DNA from: Stenotrophomonas maltophilia
GTDB taxonomy: Bacteria; Pseudomonadota; Gammaproteobacteria; Xanthomonadales; Xanthomonadaceae
Direction of reading: 5' to 3'
Assembly (NCBI RefSeq): GCF_006970445.1
Contig: NZ_CP033877.1
Span: 4,100,750 to 4,164,749, forward strand
DNA: 64,000 nucleotides
Below, piece after piece: positions 27,185 to 38,216 of the stretch (position 1 is its first letter; the number at the start of each line of letters is the position of its first letter). The notes under the pieces were generated by a model. That model saw only the letters and a program-made list of their open reading frames with translations, made no database searches and was not told where the DNA came from. A program made the translations under genes and the position numbers.

Positions 27185-28090
27185 TCAGCCCCGCTGCTGG
27201 CGGTACCAGTGTTCGATCAGGCCCCGCGAGATCGAGATCGGCGGCGACAGGCGGATGCCCTGGCCATCGTCCTCCACATCACGTGCCAGCGCAGCGCCGA
27301 CCTCTTCGGCACTGAACCAGCGCGCATCCTCCAGCTCGCCATCCACGGTCGGCAGGTCGTCCTGCGCCTGTGCACGGAAGCCGACCATCAGCGCGCCGGG
27401 GAACGGCCACGGTTGCGAACCCAGGTACTGGCAAGCGGTCACCCGCACCTTGCTCTCTTCATGGACTTCGCGCACCACGGTCTGCTCGAACGTCTCGCCG
27501 GGTTCGACGAAGCCGGCCAGCACCGAGTAACGACGCGGGGCCCAGTTCGACTGCCGGCCAAGCAGCAGCCGGCCCTGGTTTTCCACGGCGACGATCACCG
27601 CCGGGTCGACACGCGGATAGTGTTCGGTGGAACACTGCGCGCAGCGGCCGACGAAGCCACCGCGCGCAAATGCCACGGTGCCGCCGCACACGCCGCAGAA
27701 GCGGGTGCGCGAGTGCCAGTAGGACATGCCGCGGGCATAGCTGAAGGCGGTCGCATCGGCCATCGGCCACAGCAACGCGGCCTGGCGAAGATCGAGACGG
27801 CGTGGTGCGCTGACGGTAACGTTGGCAGCTTCGATCGAGAACCACGCCTGATCACCGCGCAGGCCGAGGAAGATCGCGGCACCCGGGCCACCGCCGATGT
27901 CGGCGCCGGTCAGCGCCAGCGGCTGGTCATCATCACCGGTGAAGGCACTGCCATCGTGATCGAGGACGAGGATGCGCGCGCCCGGCCACAGGCGCGCCAG
28001 TGCATCGGCATCTTCGCGCAGGGCATCGGCGCGCTCCAACGGTTCGCCAACGAAGGCGAAACCGGAAAGCGGCGAAGGAGTATTGGGCAT
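27185..28090 (-). CDS. nudC: NADH pyrophosphatase NudC (NAD decapping)
   Basis: A 301-residue Nudix hydrolase that cleaves NAD(H) and removes NAD caps from RNA. A four-cysteine zinc site is present ('CGVCGG' and 'CAQC', residues ~135-155). The Nudix box runs 'GFVEPGETFEQTVVREVHEE', and 'SQPWPFPGALM' shortly after is the NADH-specific NudC motif. The N-terminal domain is variable, as in other NudC proteins. The start at 28090 (MPNTPSP) gives a typical length; no strong ribosome site separates it from upstream in-frame codons, so the N-terminus is less sure. It is a cytoplasmic enzyme. Confidence 0.93.
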   Translation of the reverse strand: MPNTPSPLSGFAFVGEPLERADALREDADALARLWPGARILVLDHDGSAFTGDDDQPLALTGADIGGGPGAAIFLGLRGDQAWFSIEAANVTVSAPRRLDLRQAALLWPMADATAFSYARGMSYWHSRTRFCGVCGGTVAFARGGFVGRCAQCSTEHYPRVDPAVIVAVENQGRLLLGRQSNWAPRRYSVLAGFVEPGETFEQTVVREVHEESKVRVTACQYLGSQPWPFPGALMVGFRAQAQDDLPTVDGELEDARWFSAEEVGAALARDVEDDGQGIRLSPPISISRGLIEHWYRQQRG

Positions 28091-28183
28091 CCGCCAAGCC
28101 TGCCGCCAATCGATGCGGGTGGCAAGGTCGGCACTGTGCGCAATTTGCCCGTGTGGTCCACGGGCGAGGTCGCGGGCACCACG

Positions 28184-28207
28184 CATCCACGCATGGCGTG
28201 GATCTAC
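28184..28207. repeat. SMAG hairpin touching the erpA stop codon
   Basis: ATCCACGCATGGCGTGGAT hairpin ending CTAC; its GTAG head on the minus strand shares one base with the erpA TAG stop. Confidence 0.8.
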
Positions 28208-28599
28208 TACATGCTGAAGCTGCTGCCGCAGCCGCAGGTGGTCTTCGCGTTCGGGTTGCGGATCACGAACTGGGCACCGGTCAGGCTCTCGGTGTAATCC
28301 ACTTCGGCGCCCATCAGGTACTGCAGGCTCAGCGGGTCGACCAGCAGGGTCACCCCGCTGGTCTGTACCGCCAGGTCATCCTCGGCACGGTTCTCGTCGA
28401 ACTCGAACCCGTACTGGAAGCCCGAACAGCCACCTCCCTCGATGTACACACGCAGGGCCAGGTCGGGGTTGCCCTCTTCCTGGATCAGGGATTTGACCTT
28501 GGCGGCCGCCGACTCGGTGAAGTTCAGCGGGCGCTCCAGCGATTGGTAATCGGGCGCGGCAACCGGGGTGGCGCCGGGCAGGGAGACTAGCGTGCTCAT
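28207..28599 (-). CDS. erpA: Iron-sulfur cluster insertion protein ErpA
   Basis: A 130-residue A-type carrier that delivers Fe-S clusters to target enzymes. The three cluster cysteines are in '[11 protein letters not shown]' and '[11 protein letters not shown]' at the C-terminus. The first ~25 residues are a short variable extension. The ATG at 28599 gives the normal length and a start 31 bases after the bactofilin stop. The order coiled-coil protein, bactofilin, erpA on one strand suggests one transcript. The TAG stop lies against a SMAG repeat. Confidence 0.95.
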   Translation of the reverse strand: MSTLVSLPGATPVAAPDYQSLERPLNFTESAAAKVKSLIQEEGNPDLALRVYIEGGGCSGFQYGFEFDENRAEDDLAVQTSGVTLLVDPLSLQYLMGAEVDYTESLTGAQFVIRNPNAKTTCGCGSSFSM

Positions 28600-28630
28600 G
28601 GTGTCAGCATGGGGGTGCCGACGATGGCTT

Positions 28631-29095
28631 TCAAGCCATCGCCTCGGCCAACTTGCGGCGTGCGGCGGTGTCGCCCTTGCCATCATTGGCGTCGTCGCCT
28701 TCCGGCGCCGGCAGGGCCGCCATCGGGGCGCTGGCATGGATCAGGCGGCCGTTCAGCTGGGCGCCCGCATTCATCTCCACCACCTGGTAATGGACGTTGC
28801 CATTGACCCGTGCGCTGGGGGTCAGCTCGACCTTCTCGGTGGCGTGTACATCGCCGTCCAGACGGCCGCTGATGACCACCACCTGGGCCCGGATCTCACC
28901 CTCGATCACGCCATGCTCGGCGACCGTCAGGGTCGCGCCACTGGCGCCTTCGGCGGCAATCACCTTGCCGTGGATGCGGCCTTCCACATAAAGGCCACCA
29001 CTGAATTCCACATCACCGCGGATCACCACCTGGTTGCCGATCAGGGCATCCACCACCAGCTGGCCTTCACGGTTGGATTTGCTGCTTCCGAACAT
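28631..29095 (-). CDS. Bactofilin (polymer-forming cytoskeletal protein)
   Basis: A 154-residue bactofilin. The central region, residues ~15-120, is the DUF583 beta-helix, seen as repeated short strands: '[20 protein letters not shown]', '[20 protein letters not shown]', '[20 protein letters not shown]'. The short N-terminal and the disordered C-terminal tails are usual. Bactofilins self-assemble into filaments without nucleotide and take part in cell shape or local cell-wall synthesis. The ATG at 29095 lies 4 bases after the stop of the upstream membrane coiled-coil gene, so the two are almost certainly co-translated and may work together at the membrane. Confidence 0.92.
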   Translation of the reverse strand: MFGSSKSNREGQLVVDALIGNQVVIRGDVEFSGGLYVEGRIHGKVIAAEGASGATLTVAEHGVIEGEIRAQVVVISGRLDGDVHATEKVELTPSARVNGNVHYQVVEMNAGAQLNGRLIHASAPMAALPAPEGDDANDGKGDTAARRKLAEAMA

Positions 29096-29099
29096 CTGC

Positions 29100-29843
29100 C
29101 TACTCCCCTTTGCTGGCCGGCGCGCCGGCCTGTTTCCAGTCGAATACCTGGGTGGTACCCCCCGTACCACTCCCCAATGTCACCCGCACGCGTTGCGGGG
29201 TGAAGTCAGCCGGCAGCATCACGCTGCCGGTGATCTGCTGGAAGTACCGGAACGAGTAATCCTGTCCCGGCACCTTGCTGCGCTGGTGCAGATCATCCCA
29301 GCTGATCGTGGCCAGCTTGCCGTTCTTCACGCCTTCCACGGTGAAGCGCATCTGCCCCTGGCTGATGGCACCGCGGTTGAGGTTCTGGGTCAGCACGGCG
29401 GTGTACTGCCAGGTGCCGGCCGCTTCAGGGCTGAACTCGATCGAATGGGTGTTCAGGCCCTTGCGCTGGCTGGTCGAGCCGACCAGCCGCTCGTAGAAGG
29501 CGACGTCGGCACGCAGGCCGGCGATTTCCTCATCGCGCTCGGCCAGCGAGGATTGCACCTCGGTATTGGCAGCGCGGCTGATGCGGTCGGAGGCTTCCAG
29601 CGTGGCCTGCTTCTGGCGCAGTTCGGTCAGCTGCGCCTGCAGCGTCCCGGCACGCTTCTCGGCGGCCTGCAGGCGCTGGCCCTGGGCATCGCGCGGCGTG
29701 GCCATCCAGCAGCCGCCAAGCACCGCCAGCACCAGGCTGAGCAGCCAGACGCCGCCGATCACCAGCAGGCGGCGACGGTCGGCAGGCGGTTGCGGCGCGC
29801 CGGGCAGGCGGACCTGCACGCGCATGGGAGGACGGTTGGTCAT
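29100..29843 (-). CDS. Membrane-anchored coiled-coil protein (DUF6776-like)
   Basis: A 247-residue protein with one membrane segment at residues ~26-46 ('LLVIGGVWLLSLVLAVLGG'), a coiled coil at residues ~55-110 rich in Gln, Glu and Leu ('RLQAAEKRAGTLQAQLTELR'), and a C-terminal strand-rich domain (residues ~120-240, 'QYTAVLTQNLNRGAISQGQM'). The topology suggests a short cytoplasmic tail and a periplasmic coiled coil and domain. It is the first gene of the bactofilin-erpA group. A role as membrane partner of the bactofilin is inferred only from the 4-base spacing. Confidence 0.78.
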   Translation of the reverse strand: MTNRPPMRVQVRLPGAPQPPADRRRLLVIGGVWLLSLVLAVLGGCWMATPRDAQGQRLQAAEKRAGTLQAQLTELRQKQATLEASDRISRAANTEVQSSLAERDEEIAGLRADVAFYERLVGSTSQRKGLNTHSIEFSPEAAGTWQYTAVLTQNLNRGAISQGQMRFTVEGVKNGKLATISWDDLHQRSKVPGQDYSFRYFQQITGSVMLPADFTPQRVRVTLGSGTGGTTQVFDWKQAGAPASKGE

Positions 29844-30022
29844 GGGTGGTTTCCGGGGTATCGCGAGGGCGACACCGGTACGGCCCCTGTGGCAAACGAC
29901 GGGCTAGTGTATGACAGGACGGGTGGGTTTCCTGCGCAGTGGCTGGCCACGGTCTGTGGCGTTCAGGCACGCCATCGTCGATAGTGTGGCCCCCTGCACA
30001 GTTCCGTCGCCGGAGCACCGCC

Positions 30023-30640
30023 ATGACCGAAGCCCACCTGTTCGTGATCGGCATCCTGCTGGCCTGGCTGGCCGGCATCCGCGTCTACCTCACCGTGTTC
30101 GGCGTCGGCCTGGCCGGCCTGCTCGGCTGGGTCGACCTGCCGCCCGCCCTGCAGGCCACCGAATCCTGGTGGGTGCTGGGCACGTCGGCGGCGCTGGCCG
30201 TCGCCGAGTTTTTCGCCGACAAGATCCCCGGCGTGGACTCGGTCTGGGACCTGGTACAGACGCTCGCGCGTGTACCCGCCGGCGCATTCCTCGCGGCAGC
30301 CACGCTGTCGCCGGATGGCCAGCTGGGCACCGGTGCGCTTGCTGCCGGTGCCGGCGTCGCCCTGGCCAGCCATGGCCTGAAGGCCGGTACCCGCGCCCTG
30401 CTCAACACCTCGCCGGAGCCGGCCAGCAACTGGGTCGCCTCTGCGGCCGAAGACACCGTGGTGATCGGTGGACTGGCACTGGCGCTGGCTCACCCGTGGA
30501 TCGCCCTGATCGTGGTGCTGGCCTGCAGCCTGGCGGGCGCACTGCTGGTGTGGCTGGTCTGGCGCGCACTATGGAAGGGCGTGCGCTGGCTGGCGCGCGG
30601 TGCATCGGCAGCACCGCCGGGGCACACCGGTACCGGCTGA
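30023..30640 (+). CDS. DUF4126 family membrane protein
   Basis: A 205-residue membrane protein of the DUF4126 family. The N-terminus 'FVIGILLAWLAGIRVYLTVF' is followed by 'LQATESWWVLGTSAALAVAE' and 'ADKIPGVDSVWD', the family's most conserved part, then three further hydrophobic segments up to residue ~185. The ATG at 30023 follows a GGAG-bearing leader (CGGAGCACCGCC). Function is unknown in this family. It is followed after 44 bases by a signalling gene on the same strand, without clear evidence of a shared operon. Confidence 0.82.
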   Translation: MTEAHLFVIGILLAWLAGIRVYLTVFGVGLAGLLGWVDLPPALQATESWWVLGTSAALAVAEFFADKIPGVDSVWDLVQTLARVPAGAFLAAATLSPDGQLGTGALAAGAGVALASHGLKAGTRALLNTSPEPASNWVASAAEDTVVIGGLALALAHPWIALIVVLACSLAGALLVWLVWRALWKGVRWLARGASAAPPGHTGTG

Positions 30641-30684
30641 GCGCCGGGCTTGTCGCATAATGGACGCGAACACCAGGAGCACCG

Positions 30685-32580
30685 ATGGCCGCAAACGAAT
30701 CCCCCGCGGGCGCCCGCCCGGGACGCGCTGAAACCCCTCCGGCCGATCATTGGCAACGCTGGACCACCGAGGCGGCAGCCCCCGTCGCGGCTGCACCGAT
30801 GGTTGCGACGCCATCGCCGGTCGCGGCCGCTGCGCCTGCGCCTGCGCTGGCCAGCAACGCGCCGCCGCCGCTGCCCGGCCCGATCGCACTGGCCGAAGCC
30901 GGCAACAACGACCTGGCCCCACCGCCATCGGACTCACCCTACCGCGTGCTGATCGTTGAAGATGATCGTGCGCAGGCCCTGTTCGCGCAGAGCGTGCTGC
31001 ACGGCGCCGGCATGCAGGCGATCGTGCACAGCGATGCCGACGCTGCGCTGCAGGCGATCAAGGAACACCGCCCCGACCTGATCCTGATGGACCTGCACCT
31101 GCCCGGGCTGGACGGCATGCGCCTGACCGCGCTGATCCGCCAGCAGCCCGGCCTGCAGCTGCTGCCGATCGTGTTCCTCAGCGGCGATCCGGATCCGGAG
31201 CGCCAGTTCGAAGTGCTCGACAGCGGCGCCGACGACTACCTGAGCAAGCCGATCCGGCCACGCCACCTGATCGCGGCGGTGGCCAACCGCATCCGCCGCG
31301 CACGTGCCCAGGCCGCGACCCTGCCCGGCGCCTCCGGCGCACCGGCCACCAGCAATCCGGAAACCGGCCTGCCGACGCGCCACCACGTGCTGCAGCAGCT
31401 CAACACCGCTCTCGCCCACCGCGATCAGGGCGGCGTGCTCTTCATCGAAGTGGCCAGCGCGCTGGGACTGCGCGAACGCTATGGCTATGCCGCGTTTGAA
31501 CGGCTGATGGTGCAGGCCGGGCAGCGCCTGGCCGAAGCCGGCCATCCGCACCTGCTGGCACGCCTAAACGACAACAGCTTCCTGCTGCTGGCCCGCAACA
31601 CCGACGAGGACGCCCTCGAGGGCATCGCCGCCACCCTGCGCGAGCAGCTGTCGGCACGCGCCTTCGTGATCCGCGACGACGAATCCGTGCACCTGCGCGG
31701 CGTGGTCGGCTATGCACCGCTGTCACCGGGCTTCGAGGATGCCAACAGTGCGCTGGAAGCCGTCGAGCGCACCACCCTGCAGGCACGCCTGCTCAGTGCC
31801 GGCGTGGCCGGCCATGTGCACCGCCAGGCGGTCACCGAACAGGAACACCTGGCGCTGCTGGAAGGCCAGCTGGAACTGGCCTACCAGCCGATCGTCGCCG
31901 TTGCCGGTGGCAACACCGCGCAGTACCAGCTGCTGCTGCGCCTGCGCCAGGCCGACGGCACGGTACTGGCGGCCGGCCAGGTGATTCCGGCCGCCGAAGC
32001 GGCTGGCCGCATCGCCGACCTCGACCAGCAGGTGATGGACCATGCGCTGGGCCTGCTGGATCTGTACCGGCACGCGACGCAGCCGCTGAACCTGTTCGTC
32101 TCGCAGTCGCTGCGCACTCTGCAGCGCGATGCCTTCGCCGACTGGCTGCTGGAATCGCTGCAGCAGCGCGACCTGCCCGGCAGTGCGCTGGTGATCGACG
32201 TCCGCCTGCCCGACGCACTGATCCACACCGTCCCGCTGCAGCAGTTCTGCCAGCGCATGGCCGGTGCCGGGGTGCGCTTCTGCCTGAGCCAGTTCGAACC
32301 CAGCGGCGAGGCCGATGCACTGCTGACCCAGCTGCCGCTGTCATTCGTGCGCATGGCTGCGCGCTTCTCCAGCAGCCATTCCAATCCGGCGGCGCGCGAG
32401 GAACTGCGCAAGGCGATCGAACAGGCCCATGCCGCCGGGCTGCAGATCATCGGCCAGCAGATCGAGGATCCGCAGGCTGCAGCGGCGATGTGGGTCGGCG
32501 GCGTCGACTACATCCAGGGCAACATGGTGCAGTCGGCCGGCAGCGACCTGAACTTCGACTTCCACAACGCGGTGCTCTGA
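30685..32580 (+). CDS. REC domain with degenerate GGDEF and EAL domains
   Basis: A 631-residue response-regulator-like protein. After an Ala/Pro-rich N-terminal ~85 residues comes a receiver with 'VLIVEDD', phospho-acceptor Asp136 in 'LILMDLHLPGLDG' and 'DDYLSKPI'. Residues ~215-355 are a GGDEF fold in which the signature is replaced by NDNSF (residues 295-299). Residues ~375-625 are an EAL fold in which EAL is replaced by QLL (415-417) and the usual catalytic acidic residues are largely lost ('IIGQQIEDPQAAAAMW'). So it should neither make nor break c-di-GMP; it may bind it, like FimX. The hybrid kinase gene starts one base after its stop, which makes that kinase the likely phosphodonor. Confidence 0.85.
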   Translation: MAANESPAGARPGRAETPPADHWQRWTTEAAAPVAAAPMVATPSPVAAAAPAPALASNAPPPLPGPIALAEAGNNDLAPPPSDSPYRVLIVEDDRAQALFAQSVLHGAGMQAIVHSDADAALQAIKEHRPDLILMDLHLPGLDGMRLTALIRQQPGLQLLPIVFLSGDPDPERQFEVLDSGADDYLSKPIRPRHLIAAVANRIRRARAQAATLPGASGAPATSNPETGLPTRHHVLQQLNTALAHRDQGGVLFIEVASALGLRERYGYAAFERLMVQAGQRLAEAGHPHLLARLNDNSFLLLARNTDEDALEGIAATLREQLSARAFVIRDDESVHLRGVVGYAPLSPGFEDANSALEAVERTTLQARLLSAGVAGHVHRQAVTEQEHLALLEGQLELAYQPIVAVAGGNTAQYQLLLRLRQADGTVLAAGQVIPAAEAAGRIADLDQQVMDHALGLLDLYRHATQPLNLFVSQSLRTLQRDAFADWLLESLQQRDLPGSALVIDVRLPDALIHTVPLQQFCQRMAGAGVRFCLSQFEPSGEADALLTQLPLSFVRMAARFSSSHSNPAAREELRKAIEQAHAAGLQIIGQQIEDPQAAAAMWVGGVDYIQGNMVQSAGSDLNFDFHNAVL

Positions 32581-32581
32581 C

Positions 32582-34810
<2,229 letters not shown>

Positions 34811-34811
34811 C

Positions 34812-35282
34812 TCACTCTTCCAGCTTGCTCAGCAGGTACTTCGGCTCGCCGATGCGCTCGATCAGGTCGAGCTGGGTTTCCAGCCAGTCGATGTGCTCTT
34901 CTTCCGAGTCGAGGATCTTCACGAACAGCTGGCGGCTGACATAGTCGCCAACCGAATCGGAATAGGCCACGGCCTCGCGCAGGGTGACCACGCCATCGCG
35001 TTCCAGCGACAGGTCGCACTGCAGGATCTCGGTCGGGTTCTCGCCGATGCGCAGCTTGCCCAGCGCCTGGAAGTTCGGCAGGCCTTCGAGGAACAGGATG
35101 CGGTCGGCAAGCATGTCGGCATGCTTCATCTCGTCGATCGATTCCTTGTACTCGTGTTCGGCCAGTTCCTTGATGCCCCAGTTCTTCAGCATCTTGGCGT
35201 GCAGGAAGTACTGGTTGATCGCGGTCAGCTCGTTGTAGAGGACCTTGTTGAGGAATTCGATGACCTTGGTGTCGCCCTTCAT
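34812..35282 (-). CDS. bfr: Bacterioferritin
   Basis: A 156-residue iron-storage protein that forms a 24-subunit shell with heme between subunit pairs. All ferroxidase ligands are at the expected positions: Glu18, Glu51, His54, Glu94, Glu127 and His130; the heme ligand Met52 is present. The ATG at 35282 gives the standard N-terminus '[20 protein letters not shown]'. Upstream on the same strand is bfd, whose product reduces and mobilises the stored iron, so the two genes form a functional pair. Its 3' end lies two bases from the convergent kinase gene stop, with no room for separate terminators. Confidence 0.97.
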   Translation of the reverse strand: MKGDTKVIEFLNKVLYNELTAINQYFLHAKMLKNWGIKELAEHEYKESIDEMKHADMLADRILFLEGLPNFQALGKLRIGENPTEILQCDLSLERDGVVTLREAVAYSDSVGDYVSRQLFVKILDSEEEHIDWLETQLDLIERIGEPKYLLSKLEE

Positions 35283-35425
35283 GGGGGTGCTCCTGCACGC
35301 TGAAAACGCAGGCACTTTAACGCCTTGCGTGCGGTCGTGAAGGAACGCGAATCGTGCGCATTGGCCTGCGCGGCCGCACGTGAAGGATGCGAAAGCGCGG
35401 CGTCAACGCGCCGCGAACAGGATGC

Positions 35426-35635
35426 TCAGGCGACCTGGGCCAGGCCCAATACCGGCAGCGGCAGGTCGTGGGTCGCACGTGCCTTGGCCAGCAGGTCGCC
35501 GGCCATGTCCAGGCAGGAACCGCAGGTGGCGCCACAACCGGTACGCATGGTCAGTTCGGCCACCGTGCTGACGCCATTGCTGGCGGCTTCGCGGATCTGG
35601 TGGTCGGTGACTCCGTTGCAGATGCAGACGTACAC
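35426..35635 (-). CDS. bfd: Bacterioferritin-associated ferredoxin Bfd
   Basis: A 69-residue [2Fe-2S] protein that passes electrons to bacterioferritin to release iron. The cluster cysteines are in 'VCICNGVTDHQIREAA' near the N-terminus and 'CGATCGSC' near residue 36. The start is GTG at 35635 (V-Y-V-C-I-C), the only codon giving the family N-terminus; the longer ORF would add 37 unrelated residues. A Fur-like inverted repeat lies 56-93 bases upstream. In other bacteria bfd is induced under iron starvation. Confidence 0.92.
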   Translation of the reverse strand: MYVCICNGVTDHQIREAASNGVSTVAELTMRTGCGATCGSCLDMAGDLLAKARATHDLPLPVLGLAQVA

Positions 35636-35690
35636 AGGCGTGAACCGGGCTGACAGGCCAAGAGTGGCCTGTTGGCTATTCCAATGGAAA

Positions 35691-35728
35691 CGAGAATGGT
35701 TGTCAATCAGAGACCTGAACCATTCTCG
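35691..35728. promoter_or_regulatory. Inverted repeat with Fur-like half-sites upstream of bfd
   Basis: Arms CGAGAATGGTT (35691-35701) and AACCATTCTCG (35718-35728) are perfect 11-base inverted copies with a 16-base gap. Each arm resembles half of a GAGAAT-type Fur operator. It lies between the stop of the small membrane protein gene and bfd, so it could be an operator, a weak terminator, or both. Confidence 0.45.
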
Positions 35729-35735
35729 ATACGGT

Positions 35736-36038
35736 TCAGAGTGCAATGGAATACAACAGGGCCAGCACCGGCGTACTGAAGAAGATGATCAACCAGTGCG
35801 GGCCACCGCCTGCCGCCCTGAGGCGCAGCAGGTAGTCCGCCAGATACAGGGCACCGGCACAGTTGGCCAGAGTGAGGACCAGGCCCAGCCCAAGCGGGAT
35901 CGTTGCGCTGCCGCCAAGCACCACCACGCCCATTGCCATCCAGGGCAGGCCGGCCAGCCGGACAGCCAGGGCCTGCTGGAAATACCCGGCGGGGACGCGT
36001 TGTGACGGATCGGCCCGCGGTCTGCGCGGCGTCCCCAT
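35736..36038 (-). CDS. Small membrane protein downstream of rppH
   Basis: A 100-residue protein I do not recognise. It has a basic N-terminus with several Arg and Pro, then three hydrophobic segments (about residues 30-48, 50-70 and 82-100), with 'GGGPHWLIIFFSTPVLALLY' near the end. Its ATG shares one base with the rppH stop (TGATG), so it is translationally coupled to rppH. This also sets the start at 36038 rather than a TTG one codon upstream. Function unknown. Confidence 0.65.
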   Translation of the reverse strand: MGTPRRPRADPSQRVPAGYFQQALAVRLAGLPWMAMGVVVLGGSATIPLGLGLVLTLANCAGALYLADYLLRLRAAGGGPHWLIIFFSTPVLALLYSIAL

Positions 36039-36661
36039 CAAACCGCCCCCGGCTCACCCTTGGCCTTGCGCGGCCAGTACCCCCCGCGCTTGGGCGTGCG
36101 CTTGCGGGGCCTGTCGTGGCCGGCCGCGTGGCCCGGCATCCAGGCCTCCGCGGCGCTCTTGGGCATGGCGGTGACGCCCTGCCCGGCCACCCCACGCGCC
36201 AACGGCGCCAGATGTCGCAGAGCGCGCGCATAGACGCCACGCTTGAACATCACCACGTGCTCCACCGGGTACCAGAAGTCCACCCAGCGCCAGTGGTCGA
36301 ACTCGGGCGAGTCGGTATGGTCCAGCTGCACATGCGATTCGTCGCCGGTCAGGCGCAGCAGGAACCAGACCTGCTTCTGGCCGATGCAGACCTGCCGCTC
36401 ATTGCGGCGGATGGCCCGCGCCGGCAGCTTGTAGCGCAGCCAGCCGGGCGTGGCCCCGAGCACTTCCACGTGCTCAGGCAGCAGGCCGGTCTCTTCCTGC
36501 AGTTCACGATACATGGCCTCGACAGGCGTCTCGTCGGTATTCATGCCACCCTGCGGGAACTGCCAGCCGTCCCGGCGCACACGTCGTGCCCAGAACACCT
36601 GGCCGTCCTGCCGCATCAGCACGATGCCGACGTTCGGTCGATAGCCGTCCGGATCGATCAC
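36038..36661 (-). CDS. rppH: RNA pyrophosphohydrolase RppH
   Basis: A 207-residue Nudix enzyme that removes pyrophosphate from the 5' end of mRNA and starts its decay. It has the RppH N-terminus '[20 protein letters not shown]' and the Nudix box '[20 protein letters not shown]' followed by TGL. It also carries a C-terminal basic tail of ~40 residues ('[20 protein letters not shown]'), which is longer than in E. coli. The start is GTG at 36661, with AGGAG 8 bases upstream. It precedes the small membrane protein with a one-base overlap. Confidence 0.95.
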   Translation of the reverse strand: MIDPDGYRPNVGIVLMRQDGQVFWARRVRRDGWQFPQGGMNTDETPVEAMYRELQEETGLLPEHVEVLGATPGWLRYKLPARAIRRNERQVCIGQKQVWFLLRLTGDESHVQLDHTDSPEFDHWRWVDFWYPVEHVVMFKRGVYARALRHLAPLARGVAGQGVTAMPKSAAEAWMPGHAAGHDRPRKRTPKRGGYWPRKAKGEPGAV

Positions 36662-36739
36662 GATGCGGACTCCTAAGAAAATCTACTGGTCGGGACTATC
36701 CCATGCCCTCTGTCGGCCCACAAGCACGACACAAAAGTG

Positions 36740-36768
36740 TTGACAGGGTCGATACACATCCGCAGAAT
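36740..36768 (+). promoter_or_regulatory. Sigma-70 promoter of the tRNA genes
   Basis: TTGACA at 36740-36745, a 17-base spacer, and CAGAAT at 36763-36768. The predicted start is about 7-10 bases before tRNA-Met, which suits a stable-RNA promoter. Confidence 0.75.
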
Positions 36769-36782
36769 AGCGGGCTCACCAA

Positions 36783-36859
36783 GGCTATGTAGCTCAGCCG
36801 GTTAGAGCACAGCACTCATAATGCTGGGGTCGGTGGTTCGAGTCCACCCATAGCCACCA
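36783..36859 (+). tRNA. tRNA-Met (CAT), elongator type
   Basis: A 77-base cloverleaf: acceptor GGCTATG paired with CATAGCC, D-arm GCTC/GAGC, anticodon stem CAGCA/TGCTG with loop CTCATAA (anticodon CAT), T-arm GGTGG TTCGAGT CCACC, and encoded CCA. The body matches E. coli elongator tRNA-Met better than tRNA-Ile2 or the initiator. Confidence 0.95.
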
Positions 36860-36914
36860 CACTGAAAATCAAGTTGTTTTTCAGCGTGAAAAGTGAGAAA
36901 ATCGTTGCACGTTT

Positions 36915-36989
36915 TGCCCCGTCGCCAAGCGGTAAGGCACCTGACTCTGACTCAGGCATTCGGTGGTTCGAATCCATCCGGGGCAGCCA
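36915..36989 (+). tRNA. tRNA-Gln (CTG)
   Basis: A 75-base cloverleaf: acceptor TGCCCCG/CGGGGCA, D-arm with AAGCGGTAA loop, anticodon stem CCTGA/TCAGG with loop CTCTGAC (anticodon CTG), T-arm GGTGG TTCGAAT CCATC with one G-T pair, discriminator G and encoded CCA. It lies 55 bases after tRNA-Met in the same transcript. Confidence 0.95.
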
Positions 36990-36997
36990 AACAAAAA

Positions 36998-37036
36998 AGA
37001 AAAAAGCCTGATCGAAAGATCAGGCTTTTTTCTTTT
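36998..37036 (+). terminator. Rho-independent terminator of the tRNA operon
   Basis: A stem AAGCCTGATC / GATCAGGCTT with a GAAA loop (37004-37027) flanked by A- and T-rich runs, nine bases after tRNA-Gln. Confidence 0.92.
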
Positions 37037-37175
37037 TTGCTTGGTCACGCATCCCACCTGATCCCCGCGCCTGTCGGCGCACCCCCTTGAACATCAAGAG
37101 GGCTCTCCTCCAGAGAGGGGCCCGGGGTCGGATCCTTTTCTGCACGATCCCATCCTGATGACATGCGACGCCCCG

Positions 37176-37199
37176 GGTAGTGCCGGCCGCTGGCCGGCA
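37176..37199. repeat. Single SMAG hairpin
   Basis: GGTAGTGCCGGCCGCTGGCC hairpin between the tRNA terminator and the rpsI terminator. The rest of 37040-37227 shows no gene. Confidence 0.85.
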
Positions 37200-37227
37200 A
37201 TCCGGAAATGCCCCACCCCAGAACGAC

Positions 37228-37254
37228 AAAAGCCCGGCCGAAGCCGGGCTTTTG
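37228..37254 (-). terminator. Rho-independent terminator of rplM-rpsI
   Basis: A stem AGCCCGGC/GCCGGGCT with CGAA loop (37231-37250), followed on the minus strand by TTTTGT, about 50 bases past the rpsI stop. Confidence 0.85.
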
Positions 37255-37302
37255 CTTTTCCAACCAGCGGGCCCCCGAAGGAGCCCAACCAGGCGCGGTA
37301 AA

Positions 37303-37695
37303 TCAGCGCTTGGAGAACTGGGTGGCGCGGCGGGCCTTGTGCAGACCGACCTTCTTACGCTCGACTTCACGGGCGTCACGGGTCATGAAGCCGGCCTTGC
37401 GCAGCTCGGACTTCAGGGTTTCGTCATACTCGACCAGAGCACGGGCGATGCCCAGACGGATCGCACCGGCCTGGCCGGTGGTGCCGCCGCCAGCGGCGGT
37501 GACCAGGATGTCGAAGCTTTCGGTGTTCTTGGTCAGCTCGAGCGGCTGGCGCACGATCATGCGCGCGGTCTCACGACCGAAGAACTCGTCCAGCGGACGA
37601 CCGTTGACGGTGATGTTGCCCGAACCCTTGCGCAGGAACACGCGAGCGGTGGAGGACTTGCGGCGGCCAGTGCCGTAGTTTTGAGTGATAGCCAT
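37303..37695 (-). CDS. rpsI: 30S ribosomal protein S9
   Basis: A 130-residue ribosomal protein S9 with the standard length. The N-terminal strand contains '[19 protein letters not shown]', the middle contains '[20 protein letters not shown]', and the C-terminal tail ends 'QFSKR', the part that reaches the P-site tRNA. It starts 2 bases after the rplM stop, the conserved L13-S9 operon order, and is followed by a terminator. Confidence 0.99.
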   Translation of the reverse strand: MAITQNYGTGRRKSSTARVFLRKGSGNITVNGRPLDEFFGRETARMIVRQPLELTKNTESFDILVTAAGGGTTGQAGAIRLGIARALVEYDETLKSELRKAGFMTRDAREVERKKVGLHKARRATQFSKR

Positions 37696-37697
37696 GA

Positions 37698-38126
37698 TTA
37701 GATATCCAGAACCTGCGGCTGCTGTGCGGCGTGCGGATGCTCAGTGCCGGCGTAGACCTTGAGCTTGCGGTACATCTGGCGACCCAGCGGGCCCTTCGGC
37801 AGCATGCCCTTGACGGCGATCTCGATCACGCGCTCCGGGTGGCGCTCCAGCGCCTGGGCCAGGGACTCGGTCTTCAGGTTGCCGATGTAACCGGTGAAAC
37901 GGTGATACATCTTGTCCTGCAGCTTCTTGCCGGTGACGGCAATCTTTTCTGCATTGATGACGACCAGGTAGTCGCCGGTATCAACGTGGGGGGTGTAGAC
38001 CGGCTTGTGCTTGCCACGCAGACGGCGGGCCAGCTCGGTGGCGAGACGGCCCAGGGTCTTGCCCTCGGCGTCGACGAGGTACCAGTCGCGCTGGACGGTC
38101 TCGTTCTTGGCAGTGAAAGTGCTCAT
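37698..38126 (-). CDS. rplM: 50S ribosomal protein L13
   Basis: A 142-residue ribosomal protein L13, matching the family end to end ('[20 protein letters not shown]' and '[20 protein letters not shown]'). It is the first gene of the L13-S9 operon. A sigma-70-like promoter lies about 90 bases upstream on the minus strand, leaving a short leader in which I see no obvious autoregulatory structure. Confidence 0.99.
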   Translation of the reverse strand: MSTFTAKNETVQRDWYLVDAEGKTLGRLATELARRLRGKHKPVYTPHVDTGDYLVVINAEKIAVTGKKLQDKMYHRFTGYIGNLKTESLAQALERHPERVIEIAVKGMLPKGPLGRQMYRKLKVYAGTEHPHAAQQPQVLDI

Positions 38127-38216
38127 GAAGAACTCTAGGTTAGGTCGGGCTCATTGCGGCGAACGACTCGCCGGAACTCTGCCACGCGTTGTGAAAGGTG
38201 AAGCGTAAGAGGCGGG

